Assembly: GCF_020278625.1 (NCBI RefSeq)
Contig: NZ_JADAKK010000001.1
Coordinates: forward strand, 1 to 8,678
Length of the DNA: 8,678 nucleotides
Direction of reading: 5' to 3'
Source: Wolbachia endosymbiont of Mansonella ozzardi
GTDB lineage: Bacteria > Pseudomonadota > Alphaproteobacteria > Rickettsiales > Anaplasmataceae
This document shows, in pieces, positions 1 through 6,044 of this stretch. The translations under genes and the position numbers were made by a program. How positions within the stretch are numbered: position 1 is the stretch's first letter; every line of letters begins with the position of its first letter. Under the pieces are notes generated by a model. The model was not told the DNA's origin and did not search any database. It saw only the letters and a list, made by a program, of their open reading frames with translations.

Positions 1-630
1 CCAGATATTCTTCGTCGTGGAGGAGAGTGGTTTGCATCTCTTGGCAAACCAAACAATACCGGTACTAAAATATTTTGTATCTCAGGACATGTAAACAGCC
101 CATGTAATGTTGAAGAAGAGCTTGGAATTCCACTACGTGAGTTAATTGAAAGATATGCGGGTGGAGTGCGAGGGGGTTGGGATAATCTACTTGCTGTGAT
201 ACCTGGCGGGTCTTCAGTGCCACTTATTCCTAAATCTATATGCGATACTATTGAAATGGATTTTGATTCACTAAGAGCTGCACAATCAAGTCTTGGTACT
301 GCTGCTGTTATAGTTATGGATAAATCAACTGATATAATAGCTGCAATAGGAAGGTTATCTCATTTCTATATGCATGAATCGTGTGGGCAATGTACACCAT
401 GTCGTGAAGGTACTGGATGGATGTGGAGAATTATGAAAGGGATGGTAACAGGGAACATTAGACCTTGTGAAATAGATAAGTTACTTGATCTTACAACTCA
501 AGTAGAGGGACATACGATTTGCGCACTTGGTGATGCTGCAGCTTGGCCGATTCAGGGATTAATTAGGCATTTCCGCCACGTTATCGAAGAGAGAGCACAA
601 TTCAGTAGAAATTGTGCGCGAACATCGTAG
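1..630 (+). CDS. nuoF: NADH-quinone oxidoreductase subunit F, C-terminal half (partial)
   Basis: NuoF is the NADH-oxidising subunit of respiratory complex I; it binds FMN and the N3 [4Fe-4S] cluster in the peripheral arm on the cytoplasmic side of the inner membrane. The window begins inside the gene, in frame 1, and shows 209 codons up to TAG at 628-630; the family is usually about 420-430 residues, so roughly the first half is missing. The N3 cluster motif [13 protein letters not shown] is clear, with cysteines at fragment residues 128, 131 and 134 (first Cys codon at 382) and the distal cysteine in HTICALGD at residue 174. The preceding GGW and VIPGGSS stretch also fits the family. No frameshift or stop is seen. 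The next gene downstream on this strand is over 500 bases away, so nuoF ends its transcription unit here. The identification is very secure. Confidence 0.97.
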   Translation, partial: PDILRRGGEWFASLGKPNNTGTKIFCISGHVNSPCNVEEELGIPLRELIERYAGGVRGGWDNLLAVIPGGSSVPLIPKSICDTIEMDFDSLRAAQSSLGTAAVIVMDKSTDIIAAIGRLSHFYMHESCGQCTPCREGTGWMWRIMKGMVTGNIRPCEIDKLLDLTTQVEGHTICALGDAAAWPIQGLIRHFRHVIEERAQFSRNCARTS

Positions 631-652
631 CCATAGTGGATACAAAAACCAC

Positions 653-681
653 TTGACAACCCTCGCCAGCTTCCTTATTAT
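653..681 (+). promoter_or_regulatory. Near-consensus sigma-70-type promoter downstream of nuoF
   Basis: TTGACA at 653-658 and TATTAT at 676-681 are separated by exactly 17 bases, close to the consensus for the housekeeping sigma factor. It begins only 23 bases after the nuoF stop and points away from it. The first reading frame downstream is the short broken one at 727, with an AGG five bases before its ATG. The element is preceded by AAAAACCAC (644-652), a string seen again before a similar promoter at 7509. What it transcribes today is unknown; it may be an orphan promoter of a lost gene or drive a small RNA. Confidence 0.6.
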
Positions 682-726
682 GATACTGAAGCTATTTATT
701 TAACTTCCCAATCTGTGTAGGTTAAA

Positions 727-828
727 ATGATGAAAAGACTTGTATTGGTATGTATTGTTTAGTTTTTTGCACTATGTGTATCTTATGTCTTTGATAAAAC
801 TTCTGTGGTTTTTACCTATACAAGCTGA
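727..828 (+). pseudogene. Short signal-peptide-like reading frame with an internal stop
   Basis: From ATG 727 the frame reads MMKRLVLVCIV, then TAG at 760-762, then continues as FFALCVSYVFDKT and about eight more residues to TGA at 826-828. A basic start followed by a hydrophobic run of about 17 residues resembles a signal peptide or membrane anchor, and the hydrophobic run continues past the stop, which suggests that the stop is a recent mutation (for example CAG to TAG or TTG to TAG). An AGG lies five bases before the start, and the promoter at 653-681 is correctly placed upstream. I do not recognise the family. It could be the N-terminal stump of a lost secreted protein, or chance sequence. 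Confidence 0.3.
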
Positions 829-973
829 AACGCGCTTATAAGTCGTTTAAGACAGCACCCAACGTCAAATTTAAAAATAGAGAGCAGAATAGCTAGCTAC
901 CTCGGGGTTTTTTTGTCTTTTTTTTCGCTTTAGTAAAATTTTTAGAAGTTTATGACTAACATAAACTAAGTAA

Positions 974-1006
974 GAAGGTATCATTCCAGTTTGGAATCCA
1001 ACCTTC
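974..1006. repeat. 33-base imperfect palindrome (two-part stem-loop)
   Basis: GAAGGT at 974-979 pairs with ACCTTC at 1001-1006, and ATTCCA at 983-988 pairs with TGGAAT at 992-997 around a three-base loop; the two stems are separated by a three-base internal loop on each side. The ATTCCA/TGGAAT core resembles the ATTCCAG-type core of the repeat inside the methyltransferase gene at 3001-3046. This suggests a decayed member of the palindromic repeats scattered through Wolbachia genomes. It has no T run, so it is not an obvious terminator. Confidence 0.5.
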
Positions 1007-1128
1007 ATGCAATCCCATCGAAAATGCTGTGTTTCAACAGCTACTTTTATGTTCACCAAATCAGTTTGCTTGTGTTTCTTGAGTGGACTTGCTAAACTAA
1101 TAATACATTATGCTAAATTAATTCGACT

Positions 1129-1134
1129 AAGGAG
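1129..1134 (+). promoter_or_regulatory. Ribosome binding site fixing the J-domain start
   Basis: AAGGAG lies four bases before ATG 1139. It is the clearest Shine-Dalgarno sequence in the left half of the window and argues for starting the J-domain protein at 1139 rather than at the in-frame ATG 1007, which has none. Confidence 0.65.
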
Positions 1135-1138
1135 TGAT

Positions 1139-1384
1139 ATGATTCCAAAAACACGTACAGAGGCATTCAAAGTATTAGTATTACCAGAAAGTGCAGACGC
1201 AGAAAGGATTAGAAAGGCATATCACAAATTTGCATTTATATGGTACCCTGACAAATGGTCAAGTAAAAGCCAAGAGGAGCAAAATATAGCAACAGAAAAA
1301 TTTAAAGAAACATCAGTAGCATATAGAATATTAACGGGCAAAATCAAGGAAGAATTCATCAGCCAACAGCCTAATGATGATTAG
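1139..1384 (+). CDS. Small J-domain (DnaJ-like) protein, probably the stump of a larger gene
   Basis: This 81-residue product is almost entirely a J-domain: helix I with KVLVLPESADAERIRKAYHK (residues 11-30), then the loop and helix III with EKFKETSVAYRILTG (53-67). J-domains dock on Hsp70 (DnaK) and trigger its ATPase through an invariant His-Pro-Asp tripeptide. Here residues 36-38 read Tyr-Pro-Asp (TAC at 1244, one transition from CAC), so co-chaperone activity is doubtful. The start was chosen for AAGGAG four bases upstream and because it coincides with the start of the fold. After TAG (1382-1384) the same frame continues, past a TGA at 1394-1396, with 53 plausible codons to TAA at 1556. 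This suggests the gene once ran on, perhaps into the ankyrin sequence downstream. There is no zinc-finger or substrate-binding part, so it is not DnaJ itself. Whether it is expressed or already dead is unclear. Confidence 0.75.
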   Translation: MIPKTRTEAFKVLVLPESADAERIRKAYHKFAFIWYPDKWSSKSQEEQNIATEKFKETSVAYRILTGKIKEEFISQQPNDD

Positions 1385-1555
1385 TACAAAAAATGAAGCG
1401 ATTCGTATTTCAGTAAAGAAGAGAAAGATTTGTTTGACGCTCCTTCCCGTCAAGGTCTAACTAAAACAAAAACTCTGTTAAAACAAGTTCAAAACACCAA
1501 CTCACAAGCCAAATTTTGCGGTATAATTACTGACAAGTCGATATTGCCTACATTG
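1385..1555 (+). pseudogene. Decayed continuation of the J-domain gene
   Basis: Reading on in the J-domain frame past TAG 1382 gives YKK, a TGA at 1394-1396, then an open run beginning SDSYFSKEEKDLFDAPSRQG and continuing through LTKTKTLLKQVQN to TAA at 1556-1558. The composition (Lys, Glu, Asp, Ser, Gln) looks like real protein and keeps the frame of the J-domain, which is the argument that the two stops are secondary. No domain is recognised. Past 1556 the sense continues only by changing frame. Confidence 0.45.
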
Positions 1556-1574
1556 TAAAAAGTTCTTGCAATAA

Positions 1575-2352
1575 TCCTGGGCCCGGCTGGATAGAACTCC
1601 TCGAAGAGTTTTATCAAAGTATAGTGCTACCAATTCAACACCAGCTATAAATGTGAATATTATTAGTGAACTTGATAGTACGCCTTTATATGTTGCGTGT
1701 AAACTAGGCAACCTTGATGCTGTAAATGTACTTTTAAAGTATAGAATAGATCCTAATGTGTATGGCTTTTTGTATAGACCATTACATTATGCTTTAAGAG
1801 AAAATAAAGTTGATATTGCCCAAGGTGCTTCTAAAACATAGAGCCAAAACTATAGGGTTGAAACCTTCTGAAACCATAAAATTTAGTAAGAATGTAGTGG
1901 AAGTGCTCTTACCATACTTATCTGATGAGGAAAAAGGCAGAATGTTACAATCCATTGCTTACAGCGATCATGAGGAAACTGATCACGATATTGAAATTGT
2001 AAAATTACTATTGAATGCAGATGCTGATCCTGGTCGTTTTATTCAACACTCTGACCCAAAAAAGAAAAGCAAGTTTGTAAAATTATGTAATGAATATAAG
2101 AAAAGTATAATGAACAATCCACAAAAACAATCTTCAGGAGGAAGACGGATAATTATAGTTCCAACGTTATTGTTTGGTTCTATAGGTGCCGCATTTGCTG
2201 CAATGGGAATTATACCTGAAATTACTGCTATTGTGGTAATTGCAACGGCTATATTATCAGGAATTGCTGATGCTGTGATAGGTGGTACAGCGGAGTATCT
2301 TGTTGATATAGCAATGAGTCAATGCTGTGGTAATCAACAGTGTGCAGCTTAG
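1575..2352 (+). pseudogene. Ankyrin-repeat protein with C-terminal membrane helices, frameshifted
   Basis: Frame 3 opens after a stop at 1572 and carries an ankyrin-like unit, STPLYVACKLGNLDAVNVLL then DPNV, and the start of the next, RPLHYALRENKVDIA. At 1819-1821 (CCC) the sense jumps to another frame, where KVLLKHRA completes the second repeat; one extra C explains it. The second frame runs to TAG at 2350-2352 with a further ankyrin-like helix pair (HDIEIVKLLLNADADPG, coding about 1987-2034). It ends in two hydrophobic segments (about 2146-2214 and 2218-2283) separated by a Pro-Glu, then a short tail with CC and QQCAA. Ankyrin proteins bind other proteins and are candidate host-interaction factors in Wolbachia; the helices suggest membrane anchoring. 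The second frame could be translated alone only from a non-ATG start (TTG 1810). I judge the gene broken, possibly the 3' part of the J-domain gene upstream. Confidence 0.7.
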
Positions 2353-2413
2353 TAGGCCAAATCTCTCCGGTATCCCAGCCACTAACACATAGCAGAATGC
2401 CGATAAACCTTTA

Positions 2414-2432
2414 GCTATAGTATAAAAACCAC
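2414..2432 (+). repeat. Third, degenerate copy of a promoter-like module
   Basis: GCTATAG (2414-2420) is followed three bases later by AAAAACCAC (2424-2432). The same two strings in the same order occur at 630-652 (GCCATAG) and 7483-7508 (GCTATAG), each followed directly by TTGACA. Here TTGACA is missing. The stretch lies just beyond the 3' end of the minus-strand methyltransferase gene. Confidence 0.35.
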
Positions 2433-2438
2433 ACAGGA

Positions 2439-3590
2439 CTATAAATGATGGATCAACATTGCTTTAAAGAGGGTACCCATGTTTTCAGTTAACCTCAGGA
2501 ACTCGCCAAAAATCCTATTTTTTTGTTCATCACTTGCATTTTTCATCAAAGTTTGCGTTCTTTCTTTTATACCAAAAAGATATAAAAATTCTCTTTGAGT
2601 TAAAATCTCGCAATCTACATGTTTTAATGAATCCCTTAATGCTTGGAAGTTCACAAGTGCAGTAATGTCGCTATTACCAACATTTTCAAGAAAATTGGCA
2701 TATTTGTGTTGCTTTACCGATTGCAGAGTGCTCTTATACTCAGGATATACGTAGCCATAATCTATGATCAAAGCAGCTCCTTTGCTATTATATATCTTCT
2801 CCTCAAGTCTTTTTATTATTTCAATTCCAGCTGAACATACTTCCACTACTGCACCGTCAAAAAGTTTTCTGTTTGTCATCTGAGTAGCTGATGCTAGAAC
2901 ACACGATTCTTTTTTCTGGACCTCAGTGTCGGCTGCTTTGGATGACAAGGGAGGGGGAAATGACAAGAAGAAAGCACTGGGATAACGAGAAAGGGGCGCT
3001 GGAATGACACCATCTTTTTTTCTGGATTCCAGTGTCAAGCACTGGAGTGATGCTCCGTTATCCTTCTTTGTTACCCTATTTTCATACCATTCTCCGTTAC
3101 GATACACAAACTGGTCTATTGGGAAGGCATCAAAGAACTCATTTGCTAGGAAAATAGCTGGTCGTTTTGGTAGGCTATCGATATTTTCGTGCCAGTTAAT
3201 ATCTAAATCCTTTAATTTTTCCTTTTGTATCTTCTGTAAAGCAGGACTTATTTCAACTAGGTGGACCGAAACTGAATCAAAAAAGTCATTGTATTTTCTA
3301 GCGACTCTTATTACATCGTGGATAAGTGTTCCTTTACCTGGCCCAAGTTCAACCAGAGAAAATTTTGATGGCTTCCCTAATTCTTCCCATGTATGCATTA
3401 CCCACACTGCAATTACTTCACAAAACAATCGGCTGATTTCAGGTGCTGTAATAAAATCACCATCCTTGCCAAGTGGTAATTTACTCATATAATAGCCGTA
3501 CTCTTTATGGTATAGAGCAGCATTCATGAAATCACTGATCGATATTGATCCTTGATTTTTATCAATTAACTTGTATATATAAGTGAGCAT
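2439..3590 (-). CDS. SAM-dependent methyltransferase, MidA/NDUFAF7 family
   Basis: The 383-residue product matches the MidA/NDUFAF7 (DUF185) family of class I methyltransferases. Seen in order: N-terminal SISDFMNAALYHKEYGYY (17-34), the DFITAPEISRLF stretch (45-56), motif I VELGPGKGTL for S-adenosylmethionine binding (80-89), acidic LVEISP (111-116), NEFFDAFPIDQFV (150-162) typical of this family, and ALIIDYGY (273-280). In mitochondria NDUFAF7 methylates an arginine of the NuoD-type subunit during complex I assembly; the bacterial role is inferred. Residues about 178-231 are unlike the rest (Pro, Ser and Phe rich) and coincide with palindromic repeat DNA; the frame stays open across it. They fall after WYENRV, so the catalytic fold may be intact. 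It starts at ATG 3590 without a clear ribosome binding site and diverges from the gene at 3671. The family call is secure; the substrate is not. Confidence 0.88.
   Translation of the reverse strand: MLTYIYKLIDKNQGSISISDFMNAALYHKEYGYYMSKLPLGKDGDFITAPEISRLFCEVIAVWVMHTWEELGKPSKFSLVELGPGKGTLIHDVIRVARKYNDFFDSVSVHLVEISPALQKIQKEKLKDLDINWHENIDSLPKRPAIFLANEFFDAFPIDQFVYRNGEWYENRVTKKDNGASLQCLTLESRKKDGVIPAPLSRYPSAFFLSFPPPLSSKAADTEVQKKESCVLASATQMTNRKLFDGAVVEVCSAGIEIIKRLEEKIYNSKGAALIIDYGYVYPEYKSTLQSVKQHKYANFLENVGNSDITALVNFQALRDSLKHVDCEILTQREFLYLFGIKERTQTLMKNASDEQKNRIFGEFLRLTENMGTLFKAMLIHHL
2890..3057. repeat. Palindromic repeat element inserted in frame in the methyltransferase gene
   Basis: The stretch contains two related units on the plus strand: TTCTTTTTTCTGGACCTCAG continuing to GTGTC (2907-2930) and TCTTTTTTTCTGGATTCCAG continuing to GTGTC (3013-3036). 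TCCAGTG (3028-3034) and CACTGGA (3040-3046) form a perfect 7-base stem with a five-base loop, and GACAC (3006-3010) can pair with GTGTC (3032-3036). In the minus-strand protein it encodes about residues 178-231. Protein-coding palindromic repeats are known in Wolbachia and Rickettsia, and the ATTCCAGTGTC-type core is in their style. Exact ends are uncertain. Confidence 0.7.
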
Positions 3591-3670
3591 TATTAATAAG
3601 CGTTTAACTGTAGCATGTCATGATATAAAGTATTAGAATATTTATATGTGTAGTATAAACTTGAAAATTT

Positions 3671-4054
3671 ATGGATAATAGTGCTTCAGCTATGGACAAC
3701 CAAGATACCATCCTTATACATCGAAATGATGGCATTGGATACAAATTTGAAGAGATTGTCAAATTTGCAGAAAATAAGGTTATAAGCGCTGATGGGTTGA
3801 CTTTAACAGAGGTATTTCAAGCTCTAGTTCAAATGTTAAATGGTGATCTAGCATTGGTAAAAAAAGTGCTAGCGTATGCTAATATTATGGCAAAGCATGG
3901 AATGAAGGTAGCAAAAGAATCGCAATTGAGCAGAGCTGATGTCCTTCGGACTCTAGAAGGAAAAGGGAATGTCATCAGCAGACAAGATTTCATAAAGAAA
4001 CCACTTCTTGCACCTGCTGTAAAACCAACCAAAAAGAAAAGTAGAGGTCTTTAG
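3671..4054 (+). CDS. Hypothetical protein, 127 residues, basic C-terminus
   Basis: I do not recognise this family. The product is soluble, with no signal peptide or membrane segment. The middle part (residues about 20-90) looks mostly helical, with LTEVFQALVQMLNGDLALVK and VLAYANIMAKHGMKVAKESQ; the C-terminal 15 residues are rich in Lys and Pro and end KKKSRGL, which may bind nucleic acid or be disordered. The start is ATG 3671; a second ATG at 3692 (residue 8) is possible and neither has a good Shine-Dalgarno sequence. Its stop (TAG 4052-4054) abuts the ATG of the next gene, so the two are almost certainly one operon and may work together. It diverges from the methyltransferase gene with an 80-base AT-rich gap that must hold both promoters. 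The reading frame is clean and its composition protein-like, so I take it as a real gene of unknown role. Confidence 0.8.
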   Translation: MDNSASAMDNQDTILIHRNDGIGYKFEEIVKFAENKVISADGLTLTEVFQALVQMLNGDLALVKKVLAYANIMAKHGMKVAKESQLSRADVLRTLEGKGNVISRQDFIKKPLLAPAVKPTKKKSRGL

Positions 4055-4336
4055 ATGGCTGATTCCATAAAAAAATTTACTGTACAATGTGACTTCAAGG
4101 GACAAAGCTCGCCTTTTGCAATATACATAGGGAATCCAAAAAGTGACACTCATCCGATTCATCATCAAGATTCCTGGCTTGTAAAAGAGCGTGGAGGTAA
4201 TATCCCAAGTAAAGTAAAAGAAAGCTTGCAGAAATTATACAAATTGTCTCAAGAAAATGGAGTTTCTTTCCCAAAGCTATGTGCGTATGCCATTACTATA
4301 GTTAGTAATGATAAAAAAAATGACAACAAGAAATAG
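4055..4336 (+). CDS. Small conserved protein, probably DUF2610 family
   Basis: The 93-residue product begins MADSIKKFTVQCDFKGQSSP, followed by FAIYIGNPK, PIHHQDSWLVKERGG and a helical second half (PSKVKESLQKLYKLSQENGV, then SFPKLCAYAI). This pattern matches my memory of DUF2610, a family of small proteins from Rickettsiales with no known function; the match is from recall and not from a search. There is no signal peptide or membrane helix, and the C-terminus is a charged Lys/Asp/Asn tail. ATG 4055 directly follows the stop of the upstream gene, and AGAGG at 4043-4047 sits seven bases before it, inside that gene, which fits translational coupling. The frame is intact and dapD converges from the other side, 45 bases away. 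Confidence 0.8.
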   Translation: MADSIKKFTVQCDFKGQSSPFAIYIGNPKSDTHPIHHQDSWLVKERGGNIPSKVKESLQKLYKLSQENGVSFPKLCAYAITIVSNDKKNDNKK

Positions 4337-4381
4337 ATCCCTTGCATTTCTTCCATAATTCAGGAGATCTAGCGAAGCAGT

Positions 4382-5212
4382 TTAATTCCTCAATATTTCA
4401 TTTATAGAAGTTTTCGATCTTGTCTTTTCATCCACTTTTTTTATTATAACTGCGCAATAGGTTGAAATGTTATTTTTAGATGGGCTAGATCCTGGTATCA
4501 CTACAGAATAAGGCGGCACTTCGCCATAAAGTACTTTATTTGTTTCCCTATCAATAATTTTTGTTGATGCTCCAATAAAAACTCCCATGCCTAAAACCGC
4601 TCCTTCTCTTATTATGACGCCTTCAGCTACCTCGCTGCGCGCTCCAATGAAGCAATTGTCTTCTATGATAACTGGAGAAGCTTGAATAGGTTCTAAAACT
4701 CCTCCAATCCCCACTCCTCCAGAAATATGGCAGTTCTTTCCTATTTGTGCACAGCTACCAATCGTTGACCAGATATCTATCATTGTGCCTGAATCAATAT
4801 ACGCACCAACATTAACAAAACTTGGCATCAGAACAACATTTTTACCTATGTAGGCAGATCGGCGGACAAAACATCCGGGAACTGCTCTAATTTTTAACTG
4901 GCAGAACCTTTCTGAATTCCATCCATCAAATTTATTGTTAATCTTATCACACCACCAATTGTCACTGCCTATTATTTTGCTTTCTTCAGTGAGAAAATGT
5001 AATAATATTGCCTGCTTTATCCATGTATGCACTACCCACTTTCCACCTAACAGCTTTTCTGCCACTCTAATTTTACCACTGTCTAAGAGCTTAATTACCT
5101 CTCTAATTATTATTTTTGCTGCTTTTTTTACACTGCGATTGCCAAGTTCATTCCTGTTTTTCCAGATATTTTCCACGTCACTTTGTACTTTTTCTAGCTG
5201 CAGGTATTCCAT
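4382..5212 (-). CDS. dapD: 2,3,4,5-tetrahydropyridine-2,6-dicarboxylate N-succinyltransferase
   Basis: DapD transfers succinyl from succinyl-CoA to tetrahydrodipicolinate in the succinylase branch of lysine and meso-diaminopimelate synthesis, in the cytoplasm. The 276-residue length matches the E. coli enzyme (274). The N-terminal helical domain (about 1-105) is followed by a left-handed beta-helix built from hexapeptide repeats: [15 protein letters not shown] (134-148), [20 protein letters not shown] (151-170), [20 protein letters not shown] (170-189) and [20 protein letters not shown] (190-209). Then come the DRETN loop (221-225), PSKN (244-247) and the conserved [13 protein letters not shown] (253-265). 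All are close to E. coli DapD. In Wolbachia the likely use is the peptide of the lipid II precursor, which these bacteria still make. It starts at ATG 5212 with no visible ribosome binding site. No damage is seen. Confidence 0.95.
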   Translation of the reverse strand: MEYLQLEKVQSDVENIWKNRNELGNRSVKKAAKIIIREVIKLLDSGKIRVAEKLLGGKWVVHTWIKQAILLHFLTEESKIIGSDNWWCDKINNKFDGWNSERFCQLKIRAVPGCFVRRSAYIGKNVVLMPSFVNVGAYIDSGTMIDIWSTIGSCAQIGKNCHISGGVGIGGVLEPIQASPVIIEDNCFIGARSEVAEGVIIREGAVLGMGVFIGASTKIIDRETNKVLYGEVPPYSVVIPGSSPSKNNISTYCAVIIKKVDEKTRSKTSINEILRN

Positions 5213-5222
5213 TTATTACATA

Positions 5223-5251
5223 TTGACAGTAAATTTATAGTTTTGTATGAC
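5223..5251 (+). promoter_or_regulatory. Candidate promoter of the zinc-ribbon gene
   Basis: TTGACA (5223-5228) and TATGAC (5246-5251) are 17 bases apart, in the gap after the divergent dapD start. Transcription would begin near 5258. This places the ATG at 5247 before the transcript start and favours the in-frame GTG at 5283 as the true start of the gene. The -10 is only a fair match. Confidence 0.45.
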
Positions 5252-5282
5252 TCGAACTTGTTACTACTCATTTGTAAGCACT

Positions 5283-5578
5283 GTGAAAATACAATGCAAC
5301 AATTGTACTAAAACTTACTTAGCATCCTCTGAGCAAAGAGGCAAATTTGGGAGAAAAGTAAAGTGTACAAACTGCAACCATACATGGTATGAATATTTTT
5401 ACAAGAATCAGACGAGCTACACACTACGGGTATACAAGAAAAAAAAGTTGGTGGAAAGAGTTTTTTAGTGTTTACTACCTTAGCTTTTGCTGTAGTAGCA
5501 GAATTGTGTATCGCAATAGCTAGTCCTAGAGAAATGGACAAGGTATACAAAACGATCGGTTCGTATAAGGATTCATAA
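5283..5578 (+). pseudogene. MJ0042-type zinc-ribbon protein with membrane helix, frameshifted
   Basis: From GTG 5283 the frame reads VKIQCNNCTKTYLASSEQRG and ends at TAG 5466-5468 after a second cysteine pair. Cys5, Cys8, Cys28 and Cys31 form a CxxC-x19-CxxC zinc ribbon of the MJ0042 type at the extreme N-terminus, the usual place in alphaproteobacterial proteins that continue into a single membrane helix. That continuation is present in the next frame: GIQEKKVGGKSF, then a hydrophobic run of about 20 residues (5459-5521) and a short tail SPREMDKVYKTIGSYKDS to TAA 5576-5578. The break lies between 5418 and 5446; one extra A in the A8 run (5439-5446) would restore a single frame. The family's function is unknown. 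An in-frame ATG lies at 5247, but the residues it adds look non-coding and the promoter overlaps it. It is either a fresh pseudogene, a sequencing error, or a gene rescued by slippage. Confidence 0.72.
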
Positions 5579-5610
5579 GCTATAAATTAGGGTATAAGAA
5601 AAAGCAAACC

Positions 5611-5669
5611 GATAGCCCGAATATAAAAAGGCTTGCAACAAGTAAATTTTATCAAGGCTATCTTTTTTT
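5611..5669 (+). terminator. Candidate terminator after the zinc-ribbon gene
   Basis: GATAGCC (5611-5617) and GGCTATC (5656-5662) form a perfect 7-base stem, followed at once by seven T (5663-5669). The 38-base loop is longer than in a typical intrinsic terminator, which lowers confidence. It begins 33 bases after the end of the zinc-ribbon gene, in the right orientation. Confidence 0.45.
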
Positions 5670-5750
5670 AACTAACTTAATATCTGCTAATGTGACATTA
5701 GATCTCTTGCACTATGGCAGAAAGCAGATTATGTAATAGATAAATATTTC

Positions 5751-5779
5751 TTGTACTCCAGCCTGGGTTAGTTTATCCT
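5751..5779 (+). promoter_or_regulatory. Candidate promoter of tRNA-Ala
   Basis: TTGTAC (5751-5756) and TATCCT (5774-5779) are separated by 17 bases. The predicted start, near 5786, is about 11 bases before the mature tRNA, a sensible leader for a single-gene tRNA transcript. Confidence 0.45.
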
Positions 5780-5796
5780 TTAAGCAAGAGTTACCT

Positions 5797-5872
5797 GGGG
5801 GCATAGCTCAGCTGGTAGAGCATCTGTTTTGCACGCAGAAGGTCAGCGGTTCGACCCCGCTTGCCTCCACCA
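5797..5872 (+). tRNA. tRNA-Ala (anticodon UGC)
   Basis: The 76-base gene folds as a full cloverleaf. The acceptor stem GGGGGCA pairs with TGCCTCC and includes the G3-U70 wobble that is the main identity element for alanyl-tRNA synthetase. The D-arm holds AGCTCAGCTGGTAGAGC. The anticodon stem TCTGT/GCAGA carries the loop TTTGCAC, giving anticodon TGC. The T-arm contains GGTTCGACC. The discriminator base is A, and the CCA end is encoded (5870-5872). UGC reads GCN alanine codons. It stands alone, with its own likely promoter upstream. Confidence 0.97.
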
Positions 5873-6044
5873 TATAATATTTCACAAGGTCCGCGACAAT
5901 AGTTCACTTTATAACTCAAACAACCCTCTAAATATCAATGGACAAATTAAAAAAGATCGCTTTTTGCCTAAAGGTTTAAGGAATCTATGATGCATTCTAT
6001 TTGACTTCCCAAGAACGAGGGTTAGCATCAGAAAAAGTTTCACC

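Larger units (their letters stand above)
631..1138. other. 508-base spacer between nuoF and the J-domain gene
   Basis: Apart from the promoter, the short broken frame and the palindrome listed separately, I see no gene here. Positions 829-900 are unusually mixed in composition for this window and include the 10-base palindrome TAGCTAGCTA (890-899). They are followed by a T-rich stretch (905-927) that might end transcription on the plus strand, but I find no good GC-rich stem directly before it. An open frame in register with the J-domain gene reaches back to an ATG at 1007, but it starts at the edge of a palindrome and its translation looks like non-coding sequence. Confidence 0.5.

Noticed and set aside
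890..927. Intrinsic terminator ending in a T-rich run
   Set aside because: TAGCTAGCTA is self-complementary but leaves no loop, and no stem directly precedes the T run.
1007..1138. Upstream extension of the J-domain protein from ATG 1007 with a hydrophobic N-terminus
   Set aside because: Begins at the edge of the palindrome, has no Shine-Dalgarno, and AAGGAG sits just before ATG 1139.
2890..3057. Insertion sequence inside the methyltransferase gene
   Set aside because: Too short, encodes no transposase, and keeps the reading frame; a palindromic repeat fits better.
3004..3492. Plus-strand open frame of 162 codons
   Set aside because: It lies wholly antisense to the methyltransferase gene, whose conserved motifs are clear; no domain or ribosome binding site of its own.
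4935..5240. Plus-strand open frame of 101 codons, Ser/Leu/Ile rich
   Set aside because: Antisense to dapD; its hydrophobic look is the complement of the dapD N-terminal helices.
5940..5985. Terminator for gltX on the minus strand (AAAAA/TTTTT pair)
   Set aside because: The possible stem is only A-T pairs and would be too weak to call.
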